Shown piece by piece: positions 56,036 through 64,000 of a stretch of DNA of 64,000 bases (positions are counted from its first letter, which is position 1; every line of letters begins with the position of its first letter). Under the pieces are notes generated by a model. That model did no database searches, was not told the origin of the DNA, and worked only from the letters and a program-made list of their open reading frames with translations. The position numbers were made by a program, and so were the translations under genes. Source of the DNA: Eutypa lata (Eukaryota > Ascomycota > Sordariomycetes > Xylariales > Diatrypaceae); assembly GCA_022661535.1 (NCBI GenBank), contig JAKULF010000004.1:2356001-2420000 (forward strand), read 5' to 3'.

Positions 56036-58297
56036 CTATCCGCCTACCAACCCACCTAACGCCGCATGCGTAGGCACATCAAAGACCTCATTCCGCCACC
56101 CCCCACTCTCGAACTCCTCGACGCGATCCGCCGCGCTCTCCGCCTCCTCATGCCAGATCTTGACCACGCTAGCAGGCGTATAGACGCCCCGAAAGACGCC
56201 CGCGCCGGGCTGATCGACGCCGACGCGCGCGTAGAGGTCCGGATCCTCGGCGGGCACCAGCCGCGCCGCCACGGCCCGGACGAACGTCCACAGGTCGGCC
56301 GGGTTCGCGACACGCGTGGCGCGCAGCCTCTCCCGCGCGAAGAGCAGCTCGCGGTTGGCCGCATGCAACAAATCCCCGACGGCGGTCGCGAGCTGCGCCT
56401 CGAGGGTCGCCTTGAGGAGGGGCCGCAGGAGGGGCTTGAAGAGCCAGCCGAGCCATGATAGCTTGCTCTTCCGGAGCGTGTAGTCGAGCCTGTGGACGCG
56501 CACCCGCACGGCGCGGAGCGTCAGGATCTGCTCCAGGCGCTCGCGGCACACCTCGACCTCGAGGTGGACGTCGACGCCGCGCTCGTCGAGCGCGAACCCC
56601 GCGATGCCCTGGTCGGCGAGGCGGAGGAGCCCGCTGTGGACGCGCAGCCAGAAGCCGACCTCGTCGGCGCGCGCCGAGAGCCCGTCGATCTTGATCAGCA
56701 TGGTGTTCTTCATGTTCGCGGTGGTGGTGCTCCGAACGCGGGCCTTGCGGATCTCGACCTCGTTGAGGTTCTCGATCTTGAGCCGGTAGGGCAGGAAGGA
56801 GGTCTGGTTGACGGTTTTCCCGGGCTCGATGACGAGGCTTTCGAGCAGCAGGTCCATCGCCGGCGTGCTGATTTCGAGACGAGGGATAGGGATGTACTGG
56901 ATGGCGGATATCAGGAGGGGGATGAATACGTTGAGAGCGTCTTGGATTAAGTCGGAGTTGGTGACCGCGTTCGATGGAGAGAGAACACCGAATATGCGGA
57001 GAGTCGTTGTTATGAGGTTGTGAACATCCTCATCTCTTAGCACACTCTGGAAGGTAACTGACAGCTGCTGTAATAGCTCATCGACGTCGTGTCTCAAGGT
57101 GCTCTCCGTACCCACTTGTTTGCTCTTCTCTCTGAGGTCCTTCAACTTCTGATCTGCATTGTTGAAGAAATCTGGGTCAGTCAGCAGCTTCTGCAAGCTG
57201 TTGCCCACCTCTTGTAATAGATCCTCGAACTCCGGGTCTTTCTCCTTATGAGACATGACCTTTTTGAAGAGCCCTTCGCACTGTTCCCAATCTTTCTGAT
57301 TCCCAAAACTCTTAACAAACTCCCATAGATTCTTAAGGGCACGATCAGTCTCCCTGTTCTCGTGAACGTCGCTTTGAGCCACCTCTGCGATTTCCTCGGC
57401 AGCCCGCGAGTAGACTATCGCGTACCGCTTGATGAGCAATGAGAGCATAGATACAGAATCTGAGTAGTCTTTGCGCTTCCTAAGATTAACGACCGCGTTC
57501 TGTAGGCGTTTCAAAAGGGTCTGGCCTTCGTCTCCAGACAGTTTGTCTTGTGCGCTTTCGAGGGTAGCTTGTGCCACATCCGTACTGCGCTGCACAACAA
57601 CTTCGCCGATATCTTGAACTTCATCTGCAAGATCCTGAGAAGTTGGGTGTTTGCCGTTCGTATCGCCCGTATCCTGTCCTGTTTGCGCCACATTTTGCTG
57701 TTCGTCTTGGGAAGGTTCGAGCTGCTCACCCGCTTGCTTGGCGGCATCACTCAAAGCAAAGGCCGAATCCTTGAAAACCTCACGACCGACGATGTTTAAA
57801 TCTGCTAGGAACTTGCGGAAGTCTGCATTAGTGAACATGAGTGATCCGATGGTTTTAAAACTTTGATAGGCTGCAGCAGTGTCGGCTTTGCCCTTCGTCT
57901 TCTTGGCCCTTGATGCAAGATCATCCACATCTACCGATATGCGGCTCTTGGTGAGAAACCAGATTAGATCTTGGAGTTGGTCTTTGTCATTCTTGTGCAA
58001 GAGGAGTGTGATAAACTGTTGGAGCCAGAGTTTAGTGAGGCGGACTAATCGACGCCCATCAGCGGACAGGTCTGGGTTGTCAGGATTCAAGACATCGCTT
58101 GCTAGAAGAGTGCGTAGATTGATGATGGTTTGCTCGGTGCTCGGCATGTACCCTTTGCCCAATGCCCGTAGCATCTGGTAGCTGTGGAGCTTCCTGTACA
58201 GCTCTCGCTGTAGGTGAGTGTCTTGTTCATATTGCGGGAGTAAAGGCTCTCGCTCAGAATCGTCACTTTTACACCAGCCGAAACAAGACGAGAACAT
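56036..58297 (-). CDS. HAM1-like / BPI-fold lipid-binding family protein
   Basis: A single 753-codon exon. It opens with a Cys-rich, possibly acylated start (MFSSCFGWCK) and an acidic dileucine-like stretch (EREPLLPQYE). The long helical N-terminal part (LGKGYMPSTEQTIINLRTLLASDVLNP) and the C-terminal part (LSWLGWLFKPLLRPLLKATLE, then LLHAANRELLFARERLRATR) match the fungal HAM1-like N- and C-terminal domains, which structure prediction places near the bactericidal/permeability-increasing (BPI) lipid-binding fold. Members are widespread in filamentous fungi and thought to act at membranes; their biochemical role is unsettled. The C-terminal third is markedly more G+C-rich than the N-terminal part. 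A Gln/Glu/Asp-rich linker lies near residues 195-235. Family naming is from memory of the domain layout and should be confirmed. Confidence 0.75.
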   Translation of the reverse strand: MFSSCFGWCKSDDSEREPLLPQYEQDTHLQRELYRKLHSYQMLRALGKGYMPSTEQTIINLRTLLASDVLNPDNPDLSADGRRLVRLTKLWLQQFITLLLHKNDKDQLQDLIWFLTKSRISVDVDDLASRAKKTKGKADTAAAYQSFKTIGSLMFTNADFRKFLADLNIVGREVFKDSAFALSDAAKQAGEQLEPSQDEQQNVAQTGQDTGDTNGKHPTSQDLADEVQDIGEVVVQRSTDVAQATLESAQDKLSGDEGQTLLKRLQNAVVNLRKRKDYSDSVSMLSLLIKRYAIVYSRAAEEIAEVAQSDVHENRETDRALKNLWEFVKSFGNQKDWEQCEGLFKKVMSHKEKDPEFEDLLQEVGNSLQKLLTDPDFFNNADQKLKDLREKSKQVGTESTLRHDVDELLQQLSVTFQSVLRDEDVHNLITTTLRIFGVLSPSNAVTNSDLIQDALNVFIPLLISAIQYIPIPRLEISTPAMDLLLESLVIEPGKTVNQTSFLPYRLKIENLNEVEIRKARVRSTTTANMKNTMLIKIDGLSARADEVGFWLRVHSGLLRLADQGIAGFALDERGVDVHLEVEVCRERLEQILTLRAVRVRVHRLDYTLRKSKLSWLGWLFKPLLRPLLKATLEAQLATAVGDLLHAANRELLFARERLRATRVANPADLWTFVRAVAARLVPAEDPDLYARVGVDQPGAGVFRGVYTPASVVKIWHEEAESAADRVEEFESGGWRNEVFDVPTHAALGGLVGG

Positions 58298-58945
58298 CTT
58301 GGAAGATTAGAAGAGTCCTGCTCTTTACTGACGAAGCATGTTTTCGAAATCAAAAATCTCAATGTATTGATTGTTAATGGAATGAAGTATAGTATTAGAT
58401 GCTAACTACATTTTGTCCGTTTGGTACCTAAGGAAGGAAACCTTAGTTTGGAATATTTGAAAGGAATACATAATCAAATAATGACGAGCACTTGATGGTG
58501 TCAATTGTTTTGAATGACGTCGTTGGTCCGACACCCCGGAGCTTCAGCTCCACAATCCTGGGCCACCTTCCGGGATTATGTTACATGTACATAGCCGCAC
58601 AGCCTCATCGGGCCTGGTATTTAGTGACCATGCCAGCATGCCTATTGATATTTCACTACCTATGGAATTAATAAATAAGAACCTTCCTTCTCTTTGTTTT
58701 TATATTATCTAACTATTAATATAACCCTTCTCTGATTCCCTACTTGCATTAGGTATCAAGACGTTAGGTGCAATCTAAGTACATACCACCAAGACCAGCT
58801 TACCAACAAACTGAAATCTATGAAGGTGATAGTCAGGATTACCTCATTCTTGGATAGTAACAAGGCCATCTCGAACACGCCCCAGTTTCCATCTTGACAC
58901 GTTTTCGGCTACCCCTATCTCTAATACAATAGTCAGTCAGTAGCT
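58298..58945. other. Intergenic
   Basis: A 648-bp AT-rich spacer between the HAM1-like gene (-) and the small broken locus (+). No credible ORF. Confidence 0.5.
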
Positions 58946-59363
58946 ATGTCCTCACCACTCACGGCCGTGGAAGTGGACCAAATCTTGGAGGTCCTTGGTG
59001 TCAAAGAGCCCGCGACGTCCCATCAAAAATTCCTCAATTACATACATGGGTAAGTTCGTACCGGTATCTACTGGAGAGGTAGGGCTCGATGTCCCCATCA
59101 ACGCGGTGTTGCTGTTCTTGGCGATCTGGACTCTGGGTCGTCGCTTTCAACCGTTTCGGCCGCAAGGCCTGCGCGACCCTCGCCGAAATCTACGGGCCGC
59201 ATTTCATCAACGCACGCCTTGATCATCTTCCACCTGGCGATCGTTTTCGTTTTCTCCCCTGTACTGATCAATGCATCAGCTGTTCTGCTGGGCTGCTTCG
59301 TCGCCCTCTTGGTTGTTCTGTTCCTCTGTATGTATGTATGTGCCCATATGCTGGGTGCTTGAC
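58946..59363 (+). pseudogene. Small membrane-protein locus with shifting frames
   Basis: An ATG at 58946 opens a 35-codon frame (SSPLTAVEVDQILEVLGVKE) ending at a consensus donor GTAAGT near 59050. Downstream, three frames each show coding character in turn: one gives a hydrophobic helix (VPINAVLLFLAIWTLGRRF, about 59090-59148), a second gives FNRFGRKACATLAEIYGPHF (about 59150-59210), and the third gives two hydrophobic helices (LIIFHLAIVFVFSPVLI and LGCFVALLVVLFLCMYVC) ending at a TGA at about 59361-59363. No set of plausible introns joins all of them, because the gaps between frames are only a few bases. The most likely reading is a small multi-pass membrane protein broken by at least two frameshifts, or an unusual gene with tiny introns. 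Family unknown. Confidence 0.4.
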
Positions 59364-60091
59364 ATTGTTGCTCTATCGGTTTCCTATTGGATCGCCAGCT
59401 GGATGTAAGCTATACATCTAGACTTCTACGTCCCTTACACCATTAGCTGACTGGATTCTTTGCAGAGGCACTAAATGGACAACTCCTTGTGCCATTCCAA
59501 GGTATATGTGTTCTTCGTATTAGGACTTTATTGGGCGCTTCGCTTGGAAGCTTGGTTTAACTTGTTTTCTGTTGTTGGCGGATTACCCTGGTATTCAGGC
59601 TATAAGCGAGATATATACGTAGGTAAATATAACTAAAATTGCTATAACTTGTCAAGAAGATCGGAATATCTAGAACTTATAAGATGCTTGAAAATCAGTT
59701 TTTAAATGTTCGAAGGCAAATGTTAAGGATAACAGCAATTGCTAATGTAGATTGAACCATCAAGCCATTTAATGCCCTTAGAAAGGGGGTCTTTTTGTTA
59801 CGGTTCATTAGATGCCAACATCGTAGGGAACATAACCACCAAGTATTAAACAATGGATACAAACTACTACTGGCTACCGTACACAAGTTTATATGCTTCT
59901 ATATGTAGCGCAAAACCTAAGTACCAGTATACTACTATGTGCATTCTATAAATCTAAGTACCTACTTATATACCGTTGCCTTGAATGTCCTCTATGTACC
60001 AATAACCAGTCAATCCATTAACGTAGTACAAACGAACGCTACTTACCGCTGTGAATGTTTTTCTCTTCAGCGGCCCCCATCAAGCTCCTAC
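59364..60091. other. Intergenic
   Basis: A 728-bp AT-rich spacer downstream of the lipase gene. No convincing gene seen. Confidence 0.5.
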
Positions 60092-62298
60092 CTACCCTTT
60101 CGTGCCCTCATCGCTGCTACTGGTGGCAACATTACTTGTACTGACATTGGTGATTACACCACCCACGGGTCTCGCAGCCCCTATTCTTATACCTCGGCCG
60201 TCCTTCATGGAGTCCATACTAAGGCTGCTCGCACCGCTGCCCCGCCGGCGCTGGGTCGACGAGCGCTGCCTGGTAAGACCCGGGGGTGTCGGAGAGGTTA
60301 TTGCGGGAAGAGGCGATTCGGCCAGGTCATAAGCCAGCTGGGTTGTGGAGTTCGACGCTTCGGGGGTAGTAGGTTCGTGTTCATTTATTGTGGAGATGGG
60401 ATAGACACGACCCTTCCGTTCAGGGGTGCGTGCTCCCGAATCTGACTGAGAAGCCGGCGATACATGTGTAGCTGGGTCTTCCACCGCCTGGTGCTGCTGT
60501 GGCGTCTTGGCACCGCCGTTCTCAAGTCCATTCGAGTTAGTTGATCCTGTATCGGAATCCCGATTATCACCGTTACGATATGATCCTCTGCTGCTATTAG
60601 CGTAAATCGCAAAGAAGCTGGAAATTACTTACTTTTTGAAAGCAGACGAAGCCGTGATGCTCATATTTCGTGCCTCGTAATAATGATCGTACTCCTCTTG
60701 AGAATGTGTTGCGTGAGTGAAGCTGTCCAAGGCATCGAAGACGTGTTGGAAGACTTGGACATCGACATCCCGAGCCCAGAGGAAATCCAGATGCTCATAG
60801 TGGGGGATCTCAGTCGCTACAGTCCGGCTGGGCAACTCCTTCAACATCACCTTGATATCAACCAGCGAGTCACTTCCTCCATACACGAGAACAATAGGCG
60901 TCTTGATATTACGGGTTGGATACCTAGCCACCTTCGTAAACTTGTTGCCAGTACTCAATGCCAAGTGGGTTTGTACGTCATCGTCATACATCTGAAACGA
61001 CTTGTTGCGGATGATCTGGAACCAATGGACAACGGATTTGGTACTGGTGAAAGAGTATAAATGCGGGTATGCAGCAAACTTCTGGCTGAGTGAGATGTTT
61101 TTCGCTCTCCAGGCGAAGAGGAAGGACAAGCTCATGTCGATACAGCGAACGAATATGGGAGGGTAAAGAACCGACTGCCACATGGTTGCAGAACTGAGAA
61201 TCGAGCGCCGGCCAAACATAAGGAAGAGCACTTGGGGTGAGGCTTTGATTAATGCATCGACAATACCGGTAGATAGGCCGGCAGGGGACATAGCCGGTGC
61301 GAGGGCAATAAAGACGTTAACCTGGTCGTTGAGCTTAGGATGAACAGCCAAGGTAGCAAAAGACTGGGCTGTTCCTTGCGAGAATCCGATATATGATAGT
61401 GACGGTTGCTGAGTCGATTCCAATATATAGGTAATGGTGTCAGGTATATCATAGAAAGCAAATTCGTCGATCGAGAAGTCCCAGAAGTCGATAGAGTTGG
61501 GCGAATGTTTGATAGATTTCTTCGAGTATTTGTTTCCACGATTATTTCCCAGCTAGACCGATTATTAGTATGCGTGTTGAGCGATGGACCGAGGGATGAA
61601 CGAACCCAGACATCGAAGCCTCTCTCGACTAACACGAATGGGAGGCATCTGTGCGCATCCGTGAGACAGACCCAGATCTCGCTGTTCATTAGGAGCCCAT
61701 GATGAAGGTAGACGACGCGTTTCTTGATGCTATTTGGGCCAGCGTTGACTCTCAAGTCTTCCTCGCCTTTTCTCCATGCTAGCCGATGAACCCCCAGCAG
61801 ATATCCGTCCTTTGTTTGTACTACATGTTCTTCGGCGGTGTAACCGTAGAGGGCGCAGAGTTCAACGAAGTCGGACGCGTCGCAAATGGATTGGTGGATT
61901 GCTGGTTGAAAAGGGGTCAGTTTGAGGGCGGGATTGATATCACGAATGCAACTTAGACTTACCCTGCTTCGTATGCTGCGTTCTCTTCTGCGCTGACGAG
62001 GCATACCTATTGAATAAGCGTCGCGAAGCTTGTTGAAAGAGAGATAAAATGGAGCTTGCTGCAGTAAATTAATATCAATCGCTAGATAGGCGCGTGAGGG
62101 GGTAACGCACGTAGAGCCAAGGTAAGAATTCGGATGATAGCCTCCAGGGCAACAAAGAAGAACGAGCCGATCAAGGCAAGATATTCTGGTCTATCATTAC
62201 TTAAGGTTAGGAGACGCCCTTACACAATGCAGTGCGAGCTTGGAGCCAGGGGGAAATGAGACATACACGTTCAAACGGCCAACGAAAGGGACGGCCAT
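60092..62298 (-). CDS. Steryl ester hydrolase / acidic-lipase family protein (Yeh1/Tgl1-like)
   Basis: Six exons: 62298-62267, 62190-62111, 62058-61963, 61901-61606, 61552-60633 and 60587-60092, with introns of 45-76 bp, total 639 residues, all phases consistent. Exon 2 encodes a membrane-spanning helix (YLALIGSFFFVALEAIIRIL), as in membrane-anchored Yeh-type enzymes of the ER or lipid droplets. Next comes the lipase N-terminal signature (YGYTAEEHVVQTKDGYLLGVHRL), the oxyanion segment YLHHGLL, the nucleophile elbow GFSQG with Ser at about 226, an Asp in YGGSDSLVD and a His in HYEHLDFLWA. The enzyme should hydrolyse sterol esters or triacylglycerols. After the catalytic domain a Ser/Thr/Pro-rich tail of about 165 residues, mostly in the last exon, looks regulatory. 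The last intron (45 bp) has several possible acceptors. The long ORFs alone break the protein in two. Confidence 0.9.
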
Positions 62299-62991
62299 AA
62301 TGGGCAGAAAGTGGTAGTTACACTGAGGTGTTGATGAGAAAGAGCTGTCTGAGTATCTGCGATGCTACCGCACCGCGATACTCATCTTAATCTTGGATGA
62401 GTTTATTCCAGCACTAATTACGAGCGACTGGTAAATTATGAAGTCCAGATAAACTCTTGGTGATGTCACATGCAGAAGGGAATGTAACTCATTTCCAAAC
62501 TCAACTTGGCGTAGCTTCCAAGGGTGTAGCTTGTATGTACACAACGACACCAGTAATTGAGAAAATATGGGTTAAAGGATTGAACGTTAACTATAGTTAA
62601 GGGTCAAAGGTTCAGATACTGGACCTGATAATGATTGAAGTTGGCTAAAACATGTATAAATAACTATTTGCAGCTCAATTTCCTGCAATAAATTTAAATA
62701 CATACAAACCTGGGACAGCCCGAGGTCACCGCAAGTCGATGATGAACCAGGAAGCAGCAGTTGCTACATTTGGTGCAGGGGTAGCTAAAGCTCGACATGT
62801 GCCAGTGGGGCAAAGGCTCTTGGTGCGCTAACTCTAATCGTCGGGTGTCTGTGTCATCTGTTCATGTAACCAATCAGAGCTCAAGGGAATAAGGCGAGTT
62901 TGAATCTTTCGATTTTGCGACGGCGTCAATTCATTCAGTGGCGGTATCTTCTCTCTCGAATTGCTACTCAATCTCTGCTGTCGCACCCAAT
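62299..62991. other. Divergent promoter region, lipase / Pet191
   Basis: A 693-bp spacer between divergent genes. No ORF or repeat noted. It must hold both promoters. Confidence 0.5.
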
Positions 62992-63462
62992 ATGCCGAGC
63001 TCATGTAAAGAAATAAGTATGAGAGCCTCTCTTTCTTCTACCTAATCGGCATTTATTCCACATAGTATCTATCTCTAATACAATGTCAAACTTCCAGGGG
63101 CCGCGCTAGCGCAATGCCTGCAAGAGAGCGAGTGCGTGATGGTTCAGCGCCACTCCGCAGCCGACTGTCTACGTCCACCCCTATCCGAAACGCTACCCAC
63201 GAAGTGCCAACAACTGAAGAAGGGCTTCGGTGAATGTCGCCGCGGCATGATCGATATGCGCAAGCGCTTCCGGGGCAACCAGCCCATCACCTTCAAGACT
63301 CTCGAGACGAGCGAATCCGGCGAGGGATACCAACTGTACGCCGGAAGGTCCGCTTTCGCCGGCGGAGTCAAGAAGACGGACGGCAACGAGCCGGAACCCC
63401 AGGATTGGCGGGAAGTCGAGAACGAGAAGTACCGGCAAGAGCAGGCGTCAAAGAAGCCATGA
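62992..63462 (+). CDS. pet191: Pet191-like cytochrome c oxidase assembly factor
   Basis: Exons 62992-63016 and 63098-63462 with an 81-bp phase-1 intron (CTAAT branch, TTCCAG acceptor) give 129 residues. The protein begins MPSSCKEIRAALAQCLQ, the family start, and contains Cys spacings C-x9-C (5 to 15), C-x10-C (in CVMVQRHSAADC) and C-x9-C (CQQLKKGFGEC), followed by RRGMIDMRKRFRGN, matching the yeast Pet191 C-terminal core. Pet191 lies in the mitochondrial intermembrane space, attached to the inner membrane, and is needed for assembly of cytochrome c oxidase (COA5 in humans). The first eight codons are in the tiny first exon, so a plain ORF search starts at the wrong Met. A fungal C-terminal extension rich in Glu and Lys follows the core. 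Confidence 0.93.
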
Positions 63463-64000
63463 AGAGGAAGTTCGAGGTGGATGCATCCGTGTACGAGTAA
63501 TCGAACATTTTATGCTTTATGCTTTGATGCTAACGCATTGGGCGGCGTTGGGGGTTCTATTAACTACTTAAGGATATAAGGATATAAAACAGCGAATACT
63601 GCAACTATCAGACTCAAGTCCGCTCATACCGAACAATTTCGACAACATCATACTCTCTCCTTCTAATGGTGTGAATTGACCTATTTGCAGGGGTGTCTTC
63701 AGAGCATAGAGTATATGAGGACAAGATTGTATGAATTTGGCGATCAACCTATAATGATAATGAACTCGCCTGCCTTCTTATAACCAGATGCAAATGGTCT
63801 CCTAGACATCATAAAGGATCAGGGATCGTAGGGAAATTCTGAACGGCAGACTGAGGACAGAAAACATTAAGTTCCCAGGGACAAACAAGCAATGAGAACG
63901 TTGGAATAACTAACAATAATATACACAAATGGAAGAACTCGATGCCGTGTAGAGGATTGTTGATTTCCAATATGCTGATTGCCTACCACTGCCTTAGAGG
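63463..64000. other. Right flank, no gene seen
   Basis: A 538-bp AT-rich stretch after the Pet191 stop. It contains a short tandem ggatata pair near 63571-63585 and no ORF of note. Confidence 0.5.

Noticed and set aside
63136..63138. Internal Met region as Pet191 start
   Set aside because: It would remove the first two conserved Cys; the spliced start at 62992 restores the complete Cys pattern.
1..64000. tRNA, 5S rRNA or intact transposon
   Set aside because: I looked for B-box-like GGTTCRANYCC, 5S-like sequence, terminal repeats and transposase or reverse-transcriptase frames and saw none convincing. A tRNAscan-SE or repeat-library run would be decisive.

Overview
The window reads as chromosomal DNA of a filamentous ascomycete (Pezizomycotina). 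I suspect a Sordariomycete such as the Xylariales, but that is a guess from gene content. The evidence is: short introns (about 45-175 bp) with GTRNGT-type donors and CTRAY branch points; long single-exon ORFs separated by kilobases of gene-poor DNA; and fungal-specific families (HET domain, CFEM protein, G1/eqolisin peptidase, DHA1-type MFS transporter, HAM1-like protein, full-length class II myosin). I see no bacterial, viral or intact transposon features, no tRNA and no rRNA. All exon models were spliced by eye and checked for frame and length.

Layout. 1-2.8 kb: no gene. 2.8-7.8 kb (- strand): Rqc2/Tae2 (NEMF) and a HET-domain gene. 7.8-11.4 kb: gene-free. 11.4-13.0 kb: MFS drug/polyamine-type transporter. 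13.8-15.1 kb (-): Cys-rich protein of unknown function. 16.1-18.2 kb (+): Vms1/ANKZF1. 18.8-20.9 kb (+): multi-exon or decaying F-box-like gene. 20.9-26.6 kb: AT-rich, gene-free. 26.7-28.7 kb (+): secreted Ser/Thr-rich CFEM/GPI protein. 30.7-32.4 kb (+): two-exon 2EXR/F-box-like protein. 33.2-34.3 kb (-): three-exon unknown gene with a Cys cluster. 36.6-44.1 kb (-): class II myosin heavy chain, 2433 residues. 45.2-49.1 kb (+): four-exon Red1/ZFC3H1-like zinc-finger protein, divergent from myosin. 50.4-53.1 kb (-): poorly resolved, partly frame-broken Cys-rich genes, one carrying a polypurine tract. 53.4-54.5 kb (-): five-exon G1 peptidase. 56.0-58.3 kb (-): HAM1-like protein. 58.9-59.4 kb: a short broken-frame membrane-protein locus. 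60.1-62.3 kb (-): six-exon steryl-ester-hydrolase-type lipase. 63.0-63.5 kb (+): Pet191, a cytochrome c oxidase assembly factor.

Functional reading. Two direct partners of ribosome-associated quality control lie about 10 kb apart: Rqc2, which adds CAT tails to stalled nascent chains on the 60S subunit, and Vms1, which releases those chains from tRNA. The rest mixes housekeeping genes (myosin II, Red1-like, Pet191, HAM1-like, lipase) with accessory secreted, transport and incompatibility genes set in gene-poor DNA. Several genes need small 5' exons or internal introns that simple ORF reading misses: Rqc2, HET, Vms1, G1 peptidase, lipase and Pet191.
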